A stretch of 64,000 nt of DNA. Origin: Branchiostoma floridae (taxonomy: Eukaryota > Chordata > Leptocardii > Amphioxiformes > Branchiostomatidae). Numbering within the stretch: the first letter of the stretch is position 1; each line of letters starts with the position of its first letter. The notes under the pieces are model-generated. The model was not told where the DNA came from. It saw only the letters and a program-made list of their open reading frames with translations, and made no database searches. The stretch lies in contig NC_049990.1 of the NCBI RefSeq assembly GCF_000003815.2, positions 3,194,438-3,258,437 on the forward strand, in the 5' to 3' direction. This document shows, piece after piece, positions 23,969 through 36,177 of this stretch. A program made the position numbers and the translations under genes.

Positions 23969-24197
23969 ACCGCCTCGAAGGAAGTGAAGAAACAAGCAAA
24001 GTTGATGAACAAAAACATTATCATTTAATAGCATGAGCAAGTGAGGATGGGCTATATGGAGAAGGGAAAATGATACATGTATTAGCAATGATATTGTTTG
24101 CAGCATTATTTGTAGTAATGTCGAATATATGAATACTAGTAGTACAGAAAGAGATATACAGAAAAGTTCCGGACTTTCTGGACCTGACAGTTGAAAA

Positions 24198-24203
24198 AAT
24201 AAA
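24198..24203 (+). terminator. Polyadenylation signal of the 158-aa gene
   Basis: AATAAA lies 230 nt after the stop codon. It is the first canonical hexamer downstream on the plus strand. Confidence 0.5.
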
Positions 24204-24276
24204 CTAATGGGCTCGAGTAAATATCGACTCGGTCTGTTGTATTGTTACTATTTGCTAACGTCCGCACTGCCGCATT

Positions 24277-24313
24277 CACACACACACAAACAAACAAACA
24301 AGCAAACACACGC

Positions 24314-24351
<38 letters not shown>

Positions 24352-24355
24352 TCAC
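24277..24355. repeat. (CA)n microsatellite
   Basis: CA-rich tract with AAAC and CG interruptions. Confidence 0.95.
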
Positions 24356-24359
24356 TTCG

Positions 24360-26310
24360 GGCGAGTCTATTCAGAGGTTTGGGGAGGTCTGGCCTGATCC
24401 TGTAGCTTACGGCACACTGTAAGGCTTAATTGTGTTGAGAAAGCTTGCATCTACAGCAGAAGCCGGATAGCACAACGGTTTACCGCACACTTCTGTTAAT
24501 TTAATGGAATGCCAAAATCCTGTGGTGGTGCGGTGCAGCTGGATAACATCGCTTTGTTGCACCACCCGGATAATTGCATAAAATATGCTGGCAAATAGGG
24601 TGTGCAATTAAACGGCTTCACTGTACTAAATGATGACAAACAATTGTGACAACTTGCTGGGGAAAACTGTATTCTTGAAAAGACCTTGTATGGATCAAGC
24701 GTACACAGAGCACTGTGGGACTTTGGGGATAAATCCTTTATGTAATAATTAGGACGGTTTTAGAAGAGAAAAGTCTGCTGATTTCAACACCATAGCGCCC
24801 TTTTCAAGTTTTCCAATCTTCACATTATCACACTTAACCATTAACATGTATATCGTATAGCCACACTCTTGTTGACAGATGAACCGTCTATTGAATTAAA
24901 TAGCCCATGTATGATATTTCTTCCCGTATCGACACACATACAACAAATAAACATATTTACGTAATCTAATAGAATGACTTCAAACCGATTCGGACACAAC
25001 TATTTGACGTATTGAATAGTTCCACTGCCTCAATATAACCGTTACTCTGATTAACATGTAATTACAACTATCACAGAGATCTTTCTTCAGATGATTGACT
25101 TAAGATACTAATGAGTATCAAAATAATTTACTTTAACAAGTCAATCAATGAGAAGATTGTGGAGAGGAATTATTTCCAAACCTGAAAGCAGCATTGAGTT
25201 ATGATTAAGGGTTCGCCATCTGTTTGTCAGCACGTTACAAAAAGACAGCTTGCCGACATGTCGGACGTAACAGATACCATACTGGTCACTGAATCTGGCA
25301 GACAGACCGAATAGTTTCCACGCACATATAGGCCATGATTGCTTGAATGGAATTACATCATCATTGTCGACCTACCAGCTTCCAGATTTTAACCACCCAT
25401 CATGGCGGACATCATTTACATCACAGTCACGTGATTGTAACCACCGCAACCCCGTGGGACGCCATGTTGAAACATTATACCTACATGCCCATAAACCTAA
25501 TATCAAATTTGTACCACTAACCCTACGTACCTTTCACTGGTCGTTTTACCCATCATTGTTTTTACAAAGAGCTTCGTACAATCTGTCAAGTATCAAAATG
25601 TACAGCTTTACATATCATACATAAGTTTTGCTTCTCATACACACTGAACATACGTTGCCTGAGTTTATCGACGCCATGTTCACTTACTAGTAACTAGATA
25701 TCCGTGCAATTACAACGTGTCTCATCTTGTAGTTCATGTTTTGATAGTACAAATTGTCTGCACGCTTGTGAAAGATGGCGTTGTGATGACACATCAACAA
25801 GTTCTCTTTGGGCAACATCAGCACAGCCCCGCCCCTGCTGTTGCGATTACTATCGCTGACAAATAGTCAATGTTTATGTAAGTATTCCCGTGTTCTTTCC
25901 ACTTGCCGAAGGACCCGTCAACAACACTGCTGGGACTAATCGAAGCGTTGTCTTGCTTCCTGTATTGCTTGACTTTGATTTTTCACATCGCGAGGTCTCC
26001 ATCAGTTGCTCGATGCTGCCAGCTCTGGTAGAACCTGCTCAAGTTCGCATACCCCGTGTCGTTAGAAAACGTCTGTTTATGGCACCAGTAGATGAAGATC
26101 CTACAGCCTTGTGGGCTGGTAATGTCGTACTGAGGTCAACGGGGTCAGCGCCGGATGGTAGCTGCTCCAGAGCCTTGCACTTCACCCCTGCCTCCTGTAA
26201 CCTCACATCTCAGTACCCCTGACTGTGAACAGTCAACCACCCAAATAACATGTCATTTTACACATCTATCCTGGTGTTCATTCCACCGAGTTGGTCCTCT
26301 CTAAACTCGT
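24360..26310. other. Intergenic, no gene seen
   Basis: A tRNA-like snippet (GCCGGATAGCACAACGGTTT) near 24463 may be the head of a decayed SINE. A YY1-like ATGGCGGAC plus a CACGTG E-box occur near 25400-25432, but the frame they start ends after nine codons. The plus-strand frame 25890-26222 has no recognised domain. Confidence 0.35.
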
Positions 26311-29300
26311 TCACAGTTTTCTATGTTTTCTGACCGGTTTCTTGTCCTGACACTTCCCCAGCTGCATCTTGATCACGCCCTTCTGGTGCAGCTCTCTAAC
26401 CTTCATGAACTCCACCGCCATGTCGTGAGTCTCCGGGGCCACGAAGATGGGCGCGTAGTAGTAGTGGTAGCGCACCTTGCCGCCGGAGTCGTCGAACGGG
26501 AACGGCCAGAAGCCGTACACGTTCACCTGTTCACACAGCATCAGCGCCACCGTGATGACGTAAAAGCCTGTTCAAACAAGAAACACAGAAATTTTTGATG
26601 TCAGACCTGGTAAAAAACGAGATGAATGTGTCAATTACAACAAAGTACGAATTTTCCTCCAAATATGAACATGGAGTACCTGTACAGTAGTTAAACGTAT
26701 GAAAAGCCGACGGCAAAACATGGTTATGATGGTATATCGGTAGCAAAGAAGTGACAGTGACATCTATCTATTAATCGTTGCAGTTGGACCATGTGTACTG
26801 AATTCGGGCGGCAGTTATTTTTGTACAATTTTTAATTGTAAATTGCAAATATCAATGTACAGCAACAATTGTTTATTGTATATACAACTCATGTACTTTC
26901 AGTCCTATGGATGCACCTGAAAAGATAGAGCAGCGGTCCGCGCAATAATATCCCTAATGGGAGTAACTTAAGATAGCTGTACCTGAGGTAATTTTCCTGG
27001 GCAGTCCCCGCTGTGCCCAGTACTTCTGCACGGCGATGAAGTGAGCGGGGTCCTCGTACGCCACTCTCAGGTCCGTGCGCCTCTTCTCCAGCTCTGCCTG
27101 CATCACAGCCGTGGAGTCTGGAAGGGGGGGGGGGGGGTAGACAGTTTAGTAATACGAATCAGGAAGCAACCATCTACTATCCTTTAACTTTAAAACACCA
27201 AAGAAAGATATATTCATCCTGCCTCACGCGAAAACATAGAATGAACTTTACAAACAAAACAACAAGAGGGAGATGTCAAGGGAGGTTAAAATGTAGAGAG
27301 CTAATAGTGCTCTAGCAAAACAACTGGGAAGAAGCCAAGTACTACCTTAACAAACACGAAAGCAAACATCTATTTATCGGGCTTTATGCGCAAACATATG
27401 CATAACGGACTTTACAAACGGAAAACCCCAACCAGTGCTTAAGGCCTGCAACCGTTCGCCTTATTTCTTAGTCATTTAGCTCTATGACAAGTCCCAACCA
27501 TCCGACCAAAAAACCGATCGACAACCAACCAACCAACCAACCAACCAACCAACCAACCAACCAACCAACCAACCAACCAACCAACCAACCAACCAACCAA
27601 CCAACCAACCAACCAACCAACCAACCAACCAACCAACCAACCAACCAACCAACCAACCAACCAACCAACCAACCAACCAACCAACCAACCAATCTGGTTG
27701 TAAGATTCACCTTTGGGTTTCTTGATGATGACCATGCCCTCGTACTGCAGGGTTTGGTTGTACCACCGGTCCTTCAGCTCCTGTGATTTCTCGATCTTCC
27801 CGTATCTGCCACAAGAAGGAAGCGCAAGTTTGTATGTCATAGGGTAGAATAGTGAACGTGTAGAAAGTTGTGAGTTGAGCCAATTTTTGAACGAGTAGTT
27901 GCAAACGTGGAATGTCTGTTGAACATTAAAAAACAATAGATATAAACAATGCCTTCTGCATTATTTGTCAGAATATTATTAGATATAGTCTTCACTGTAC
28001 ATGAATTGATGTACAGAGTAAAATGGAAAGAGAGGTTTCTAATTTCGCAAATACTTACTTTCTAAGCATTGACATTGGCACTGTGGTGAAGTTGGACTTG
28101 GTCCCCACGTGGGAGAGATGTCTTTTATCGTTCAGGGGCGGCATGTTACACCTGAACACGTAGTCCGCGCCATCTATGTGGTCGGCGCAGTTACTCTCTC
28201 TCAGGACTCCGCTGTTTCCCACTACTGAACACGTCTTGTAAAGCTTCTCTGGGAACGGCGATTTCTGAAGATGGGGGGTGGGGGATCAGTACATAGAATC
28301 AGTACAGTGTATCCTCTTTGTACATGCCAAGTTGCCAACTTCGTCATTAAATCGTACATACTGGAGTGGATGCCACATCTAACATCAAAGATGAGCTATA
28401 AGCCAAGACACAATAACAACGTCCTGTGGCATAAAATACAGATGCACTACCTCACTTCACCTCGTTTTCATTGTAAGTGTATTTGCCTATCATCAGTGAG
28501 TACCACAGTGCATTTTGTTTTTGTCGATTTCACGTATCTTGAACGATTATAAGAAGAAAAAAAACTTTTGAGGACTCCTCTCACCTTTCGTAATAAGTTG
28601 TGAATCTTCTCCGTCAACGTGTAGAATTGAGTGAGGTTGAAGGCGCTGGGAACGCGCTGGCCAACCGCGTAGTTCTCCTGGGTCATGAGCGCCATCTTGC
28701 GGCTGGAGCAGCACTGCTCCAGTTCAGACCTAGACGTGGAAAGAAAGTGAAAGATTCGGCTTCAGTTTTCCATTCAGCCAGGCGTACATATATATCAAGT
28801 GTAACACCTCGGTTTTATACAGTATGCGTAGGTGCAACAGAAACTTACAATATCTCATTGAAATGGTCAATAACCTACTAATCTAGTTAATGATAACCAT
28901 ACGTCATCTCACAGCCATGATCAATATCCTACTAACATAGATAATGGCAGCAATACGCCATCTCATGAAAATCAATAACCAACTAACCTAGTTAATGATA
29001 GAAATAGTCATTTCACCGAGTTATCAACAACCAACTAACTTTTAAGCTAGTTTAGGATAGAGACTGCAATAACCAAAAATCTACAAACCTAGTTAATGAT
29101 AGAATAATCATCTCACCAAGTTATTAACAACCTACTAACCTAGTTTTTGATAGCGACATGGCATATCACTGCAATAATCAATAAATAACCTGCTAACCTG
29201 GTTAATGATAATGATGTGTCATCTCTATTCCATGGATGGTGGAAGGCCTCCATGATGGCGGTGAGGTTAACGTCCTGGTGAATCTTGACCACCGGATGTT

Positions 29301-30136
29301 TGCCCGAAATCTGTCTGGACGAACCATCCTTACTGCGCACATAGTAGAAAAACTCCTCTTCCACTGCAGTCGTATTCTCAGTAGTTCTATTATCACTCTG
29401 TAACAGCCCTTTCTCCACGGCGGAATCGTTCCCTACAGCTTGTAGAGTTTTGTTAAGATCTACCCTAGGTTTAGCGTTGTCTATGAGAGTCTGGAGGCTG
29501 ATGCCGAACTGGTCCTGGAGCAGCTGTTGTTGGGAGTGGTTCCCCTGTACTGCCCCCTTCAGTAGGGTCAGCAGGTCCTGCTGGCATGCCGGGCCCGGGC
29601 AGCCAGGGTCCTGGGGGACTCCTCTGGTCCGCACGAAACTGGAGGAAATATCAACACAAGAGGCAATGAGATGAGCACAGACTGACTCTAAACTCTTCCA
29701 ATGATTTCTGAGATCTTGAAATTATTTCTAAGCTCTTCCAGTGATTTCAAAGTTCTTCAAGCGCCCTCACAATGATCCTCTAATAATCTCAATGATTTGG
29801 GTTGCTCAGCGATTGTCCCATAGTGTCTGTTTTGTGAAAATGGGCTGTTGGGTGATTGTCTATCATTGGGTAGCTCGTCGTCAAATCTAATCAAAATCAA
29901 ATTTCTACTGGAAGACCCAGACAGACGTGCCAGATGGGGACGAGACCCAAATCAAACAACAACCAAACAAATAAAAACAAACAAACAAAACAAACGTACC
30001 CCCTGCCCGCCTGCCAGAGCGTGATGGCGATGCCGGGGATCTCCAGCAGACTGAAGCCCAGGAAGTAGATGGAGATGAGGAGCAGGAACACGGAACCGCC
30101 TGTGGTCCGCTTCAGCCGCAACAGCCACCGGTACAT
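26311..30136 (-). CDS. ST8SIA: ST8Sia-type alpha-2,8-sialyltransferase, 471 aa
   Basis: Seven coding exons (minus): 30000-30136, 29198-29638, 28585-28729, 28059-28264, 27711-27805, 26983-27117 and 26311-26567. All are GT-AG and phase-compatible. The N terminus [10 protein letters not shown] plus a hydrophobic helix is a type II Golgi anchor. Exon 2 is a long stem with several Asn-X-Ser/Thr sites. Sialylmotif L is [20 protein letters not shown] with [11 protein letters not shown]. Motif S is [20 protein letters not shown]. The C-terminal motif is RYHYYYAP, then [17 protein letters not shown] and MQLGKCQD, which most resembles ST8SIA1/5/6. Two departures stand out: the residues before motif S (KITSG, usually PSTG), and Tyr where family members usually have Asp in HYYD. 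Expected role: transfer of sialic acid from CMP-Neu5Ac onto sialylated glycans in the Golgi. Confidence 0.88.
27524..27692. repeat. (CCAA)n tetranucleotide tract in a sialyltransferase intron
   Basis: About 42 uninterrupted CCAA units. On the transcribed strand it is (TTGG)n and starts about 17 nt after the 5' splice site of exon 27711-27805. All three minus frames through it stay open and give Gly-Trp-Leu-Val repeats, which are not real coding sequence. Confidence 0.98.
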
Positions 30137-30189
30137 ACTGGGGATGAAGTAGAATACATGAATGAATGAATGAATCTATAAAAGAATGA

Positions 30190-30290
30190 ATGAATGAATG
30201 ACTAGGAAGTAGATGGAGATGAGCAGGAGGAACACGGACCCGCCTGTGGTCCTCTTCAGCCGCAACAGCCACCGGTACATACTGGGAGGG
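30190..30290 (-). pseudogene. Partial duplicate of sialyltransferase exon 1
   Basis: The minus strand again reads ATGTACCGGTGGCTGTTGCG and encodes [20 protein letters not shown] before diverging after SIYFL. It is nearly identical to the first ~90 nt of the true exon (30000-30136), preceded by the same CCCAG-TATG acceptor context (CCCAG here after a CCTCC run). It lacks the second half and the donor. It lies in a GAAT-repeat-rich stretch (30155-30205), a likely cause of the slippage or duplication. Confidence 0.8.
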
Positions 30291-30904
30291 AGAGTAGAAG
30301 GAATGCATGAATGGATCTATAAAAGAACAAATGACTACGAAGAACGAATCAATGGCGATGAAGTAGATGAAGCTTCGAAGATAAGCAGAAAAATTTGGAT
30401 CCATCTCTGCAACAGCGAACAGTACATGCTGTAGACGGAAAGTAGACGGAATGGATGAATGAATCTGTGAAGGACGAATAAAGGCCTACAAAGTATACGC
30501 AGTACTTCAAGACCACCTAATAGACTACCAGCGTCTTTCAGAAATACAATACGAAGCAGTGTGGTTGAAAATGGGCCGCTATAACTGGCTAATTTTCTTG
30601 CACATTAACCATATCGTTTGGCCAATTTCTATAATTATTTCAGCCCAGTGAAGGCTCTATGTGTAAAGACCAGCCCAGTCCGTGCGCATATCTGCCCGAG
30701 GCGGTGATATTAAATGGCTCAGCGGAAAGCTCAGTGGTGTCATCCGGCCATTCCATGCGCTAGATTAGTGACACTAGCAAGACTGCGGGTTCTACATTCA
30801 TACTGAACTTACGATACTGAAGTCGTTAAATAAGCTCAGTCTGATGCCTTTTTTCTACTGCTTATATATATTCACAGCTCGGACAGACGGAATGCGTCTG
30901 TTAC

Positions 30905-31020
30905 ACAGCAAGAAAACCGATCGGCCGACGAGTCTACGAGCTGTAGATGACATTTTCTCGATCATCGACCAAAGTTCGCAGGCCCCGGAGCCATGACCAG
31001 TGTGATGGGGGTAAAATTGT
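30905..31020. mobile_element. Degenerate copy of foldback family D
   Basis: AAAACCGATCGGCCGACGAG, TCTACGAGCT, GCCATGACC and TGATGGGGG appear in the same order as in the left half of the element at 36178-36363, with many changes. No right arm was found. Confidence 0.45.
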
Positions 31021-32244
31021 ACGTTGAAACAAGTCCTTGGTTAAAACACGCTCGGATTTCTGCTTCGCGAGCCTTTGGTATTCTAACAGCATGGCCGTAG
31101 ACTGTGTGCGATGGTTAACAGACCTGTCTAAAGTTTATTGTCAAAACAGAGACAGGCTATGATACCATAACAAACGTTTACAGATCATAAATGCTGTTGA
31201 CTGGGTTAAGTTTCACTTCAAAACCGTTAGTGGCTTCATTCTCCTCCTCAGAAACGAACACTAGACAAGGCGTCTTGTCTGGGGACGTCCCAACAGTTTA
31301 ACTAGTTAACCACAAACTTTGCCCTTTCACCAAGTGAACTGTGACTGTTACTGTACCGATTAATGCCAAACTCACCTTTCCAGTAGAATAGACCTGGCAG
31401 ACAACATGTACAATACCCAAATGGGTGGGAACTGACTCTATAACAATGGGTCATGGGCGGGGTGGGTGAAGAGAGATTTGCTCGTATTTACATGGGCAGA
31501 ATTCATTTTTTGTGCACATGAATCCGGCGATCTGTTCTAAATGTGTACGTTTAATCCTAGTCACGTGCTTGGAACCATGTTGACTGATGTTACATAAGAC
31601 ACAGTCGTCCCACGATTTTTGTTATCGCAGGATTTTACGAGAGGCTGAGCTAGAACCGACCGTAGACAAGTTTCTACGACTGCCCCCTCACAAAGCAACA
31701 TAATTTTCAACGACCACGACTCTTACTGGCTCAAGAATGTCATCGATTTGTTTCCGTAAACCTATATCGTAAACAAGAAGGTGACAAGACCCCCAGGCAT
31801 TGACATGTAACTCAGTTTTAAAGACTCATGTTGCGTCTTTGATGTTCATATATCACAATGTTAATAGCCTTATATTATGCGCTTACAACATTCACCGCAA
31901 ATGATTGCATACCCTACAGCGATGTATCAGCCGGATCAAAGGATTTCTTAAGATCTTTGAACCGCGGGCTTAAACCTGTGACCTTTGACAGAAAATGGAT
32001 TACCTACAGGTACATTACCCCGTGTCTCCGTTCAATTCAGGATAGACTGTGGACTGGTCACTGGAAATATTACTTTCTTACTGTGGTGTCTATGGAAAGA
32101 TATGTTACAAGGAAATGAAGGAATGTTTCCATCATAGTCTGAATACGCACAACAAACTTAGCCATTATTCTGCCACCTTCAGACCTCTAACACGTACCTG
32201 TGGGTATCATGCAGTTATGTTGCTTGTAAAGTGAAAAACTGTTA
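31021..32244. other. Intergenic or intronic, no gene seen
   Basis: If the exon at 33560 belongs to the sialyltransferase gene, this is its first intron. No exon signature was seen. Plus-strand frames at 31858-32234 have no recognisable domain. Confidence 0.35.
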
Positions 32245-32372
32245 CTCTCCAAGCAGGGGTTGAGTCGCGTAGATGTAGTAGTACAAATACAGAGCTGCTT
32301 CTCTAAGAGGAGCGGTTCTGTATTTTTTTCGACTACTACTATATCTACGCGACTCAACCTCTGCTTGGAGAG
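32245..32372. mobile_element. Foldback MITE, family A (complete)
   Basis: The left arm CTCTCCAAGCAGGGGTTGAG plus TCGCGTAGAT and the right arm ATCTACGCGA plus CTCAACCTCTGCTTGGAGAG form a long inverted repeat. TA precedes the left end; the right flank has lost the TA. The centre is CTGCTTCTCTAAGAGGAGCGG. Confidence 0.85.
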
Positions 32373-32699
32373 GAAAAAACTGTTACATGGATTCGGTCAA
32401 GACTTTGAGGAAGCACTTTGAGGAAATGTCGACCCCAAAAAGGCACCACTGACTTTAGAGATAATTGTGTGAGGAAGACATGATTGTTTGTCTTGATAAG
32501 AGCTCAAACAAAAGCAGATTGACCACTCAGATACTCAAACTCACACCACTGTTGCCTTCGGGACAAACAGACCCCACAACAATGGACGGAATTCTGACTC
32601 AGACCAGGAATTGGGGGCCTTTATAACATCTTAATGTAATGGATAAATTTCTATTTTTGATGCGCCTAGATAAACCATGTATATCACACACTATATGTT

Positions 32700-32880
32700 C
32701 CTATATCTACACCTGTACAAAGAAGCGAGAAGATGTCGACCATCCTGTTAGCCTAGTACCTTTAATTAGTTAAATTGTATCTTGTTGTCCCTGCATATGT
32801 CTGTTATGTCTGTTATCAGTGACCTGTACCTAGTCCGTCGAGGCATGAATGTACAATAAAGGTCTTTCAATCAATCAATA
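32700..32880 (+). mobile_element. LINE 3' tail
   Basis: A stretch ending GAATGTACAATAAAGGTCTT and then TCAATCAATCAAT. An AATAAA followed by a short tandem-repeat tail is the usual 3' end of CR1/L2-like non-LTR elements. No ORF remnant is clear. Confidence 0.5.
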
Positions 32881-33559
32881 TAATACCAGAACGGTGGTTG
32901 TCGGATTATTAACTCTTGCTTAGCATGACAACAAACAACAACGAAACTAGCATGTTATTGACTCACACCTGTAGATCGCCGCATGAGATATGACCCACAC
33001 ACTTAGTCAATCGCACGACACGACAAAATGATATGCCCAGTGCGAGTCGTTTGTTTATCATCGAAGCTAGCTATCCGACAGGTAAATAACGAACCAGATA
33101 CTAGACCTGAGATCTGACATAGATCTGAGTAGATGGTGAAGGGTCAGGGCTCGTAATTGGTGTAGCAACAACAACAGAAACGACAATAAAATTACTTATA
33201 AGTTATACACGTACATTCACACTTGTCGAATGTCCTCTACTACGATCAAGTACAGACCCTACACACCATGTCGACCAGCATTTTCCTTGCGACTCGACAA
33301 ACGGCCTAATCTAGTACTACTGTATATGGGCTGCATTTTCAAGCCAACAGACACGGAAATAAGCAACAGAAGTTTGAAAACAACGCTAAGACCAAACCTG
33401 TGTTCTAACCGGACTTTCAACAAGCAATAGTTCTCCACTTAGTAAAATACAGTCCGAGAGTCAGACACAAACGACAATTTACTGTCCAAAACCTGTCCAA
33501 GCATACAGCTGATATCGAAGGCCATGTCTAACGATCGTTTGTAAACAGAGACGTCCTTA

Positions 33560-33946
33560 CTTGGTGGGTTTACAGGGACGACAGCGTGTCCCCAGCGCTC
33601 TGTAGACGCTGACACCAGGAGCCGGCTGAGGCACCTCTTCCTTGGGGACAGGCAAAGACAACTCGGGGTGGGCCAACATTAACATGGCACCAGACGTTTG
33701 GTGGGGCTTCAGAAAGTCCGCCATGGCGTTGTCTGCACTCCCCAAACGTGGACTCGGTCGTCTCGCAACGTTTAAACAGACTCGGGTGGCGCCTGGATAC
33801 CACCCGAGGCTACGTCCCGTCCGCTTCAGTCGTTTCCGTTTACCCACTGCTTCGGGTTCATGGGTTAGTTCATTCGGAACTACCAGATCGGGAGCGAGAC
33901 TTTGCCTCTCACAGGGGTTATTTCTGGTTACATTGGGCATCTTCAT
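33560..33946 (-). CDS. Possible upstream exon in frame with the sialyltransferase
   Basis: On the minus strand a 129-codon frame begins MKMPNVTRNNPCERQSLAPD and runs GC-rich to RCRPCKPT, where a strong donor (CACCAA|GTAAGGAC) ends it in phase 2. The acceptor before sialyltransferase exon 1 (CCCAG|TATGTACC) supplies the missing base, so the joined frame reads through into the normal MYRW start. A chance match has odds of about one in three. The exon could encode a long cytoplasmic extension, or be a 5' UTR exon with a coincidental frame. It is Pro/Arg-rich with no known domain. A canonical Met at MADFLKPHQ or MLMLAHPEL would give shorter forms. Confidence 0.35.
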
Positions 33947-34614
33947 GACTACAAGCTCCACGTTTACAACATGTACTTTTTATAAGTCATGTCTGAGGAG
34001 ACTGGCAGCGAGGCTTCTCAGAAATCGCTCTGTTGTCCGAGCTTCGACCGGACCAGTTCGGGGTGAATAGGTGGACAGTTGACCGCCGGAGGTGGTAGAA
34101 ATTACCCTACTTCGAAAATACGTTTGTCCATCATTTATGACAACCCCGGGCTGTCAGCTATGGCGAAAGATAAAGATTTACTGCGTTTTAAAACTTTCCT
34201 CTCACCTTTTCAGCTGGTCACCAGCAGACGAGCTGGTCAGTCAGTGGGACCTGGTGTCTTGAGGCATCGTACAATTCGTAAAATCCAGTTACCATGTCTT
34301 CTCTTTTAAATTTACGACCAGCACACTTACAACACTGATCATAAACTAACGTGCCAGTCCACATGTCAGCAAAACCTGACCCATCGCCCTGCTGAACGTT
34401 GCGTCACATACTGGGATACACCTAGTCAGATGACGTAGTAGTCACGTGACCCGGCTGCCACGAGGAGAAAGCATGCCCGTCCGTCCAGTTGGAGTCGTCC
34501 CACCTCGGAACTCGAGAGGACCTCCGGGCCAAACTTTGGGGGATAATTAAGAAGGCGAGAACGGACAGGGTAAAGATTTTACCGAAAGACAAATTCTCAC
34601 CACAACAGGAAAAA

Positions 34615-34978
34615 CAGAGATGGCAAACGTCACCACCTTACCCTTGTGATTGTTCCAGTCTCACACACACTACAAAAATATCACCAATGAACTATGTAAG
34701 GTGCCGCTACATTGTAAGTATATTAGGAATCGCAGAGAAACACATACACATACACAGACACACACACACATTCACAGACATACATACACACACACATAGG
34801 CAAACAAACACACACTTACGCACACACACCGCATACACATATACATACACACACTACACACACATTAAGACACACACACATTCACAGACACACACACACA
34901 CACACGTAGGCAAACTTAGCACAGACACACACGCATACACATATCATACACCAGTAATATGCTATCAACGACGGCGAC
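34615..34978. repeat. CA-rich microsatellite with minisatellite-like leader
   Basis: One copy of the TCAGAGATGGC-type unit of 13375-13640, followed by interrupted (CA)n from about 34738 to the gap at 34980. Confidence 0.85.
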
Positions 34979-34979
34979 C

Positions 34980-35079
34980 NNNNNNNNNNNNNNNNNNNNN
35001 NNNNNNNNNNNNNNNNNNNNNNNNNNNNNNNNNNNNNNNNNNNNNNNNNNNNNNNNNNNNNNNNNNNNNNNNNNNNNNN
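34980..35079. other. Assembly gap (100 N)
   Basis: The fixed length of 100 suggests a gap of unknown size. It follows a CA microsatellite. Confidence 0.98.
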
Positions 35080-36175
35080 ATGAGCTCTATGTTATGTCTG
35101 TTTTGCTAACGTTATTCATGATTACTGAGTTAGTCTCATGCGGGTTGTAATGACGCACGAAATGTCAAGGGTTGCCACGCGCTGTTAGTAACGCTACCGT
35201 GATCAGGGACGAACCGCAGAAAAATCGAATCACCTCACGCAGGGGGCTGGCAAGGACAAAGTTTGAGATCATTGCTACGACGTTGAAGATCTAAGATAGT
35301 AGAAAAAGTCAAAAACCTCTTACTCAAAATCAATAAACTTTTATAGAACATACGACGGAAAATCAGCAATTTGGTAATCAGTAGAAATTTGAAATACAGC
35401 CCCTTTATAACTTTATAACTTGAAAGTCAAAATAGATTGTTTGGTACATGACTGTCTCCAGCTTGTGCTTATTGTTTGGAAGCCCATGTTGCTAATTTCC
35501 GTTGTAAATTCGTCATCTTTATAAGCTAACGAAAAAAATATAATTATTTCATATCATGAAGTCCAGTTTTTCAGGGAGGGGGTGAATTTTTTATCCGTCC
35601 AAAAAAGAAAATTTACCTTAGGAGGGCGGGATCCTTGAGACAGCCAATGTTTAACTAATCATCTAATGTCTATATGGTGTGAAGAATTTCTGAAAATGCA
35701 CTCACCCAGCTGTTGTTCTTCTACACAGTGTGGTGATTTTCATACATGTACTTCAGTCCCCACATTTGCGTACGGAAAACCATCCTGAAATACATCAAAC
35801 AAAATAGAAAAGATAAGATTATATATATAAAACAATGCGAATGGAAGGTGTCAAGAGCAGGGGAAGTGTTGGACTTCTTCTCTCAATCCTTCCAAATACA
35901 GCAGTTCTCATGACAAAAGCACACGTAAAATGGGTTTAGAGACATTCCAAATAGGAATGTTAACCCCCAAACAGCAGGATGGCAAATGGATGAAAAGAAA
36001 GACTTCGTTTTCGCCCTATCCCTAACTGAAGTGTTGCCGATGGTATCGTCCTAGAATTGGTTACGCTTGGTATTTGCAGCTTTAACGGCTGTTGAGCCGA
36101 AACAAAGAAGGTGTTTGACACAAGGCTGACCAGTTTAACCTGCCCCAGGGTTAGTACTGAGTCACTTTACTAGTC
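35080..36175. other. Intergenic, no gene seen
   Basis: AT-rich sequence. No supported exon, repeat pair or RNA gene was found. Confidence 0.4.
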
Positions 36176-36177
36176 TA

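Noticed and set aside
27468-27936. Long frames of Gly-Trp-Leu-Val or Asn-Gln-Pro-Thr repeats
   Set aside because: They are translations of the (CCAA)n tract inside an intron; any frame through a 4-bp repeat without stop codons stays open.
33642-34070. 142-codon plus-strand frame
   Set aside because: It is the antisense shadow of the GC-rich minus-strand exon candidate; no start context or splice partners on the plus strand.
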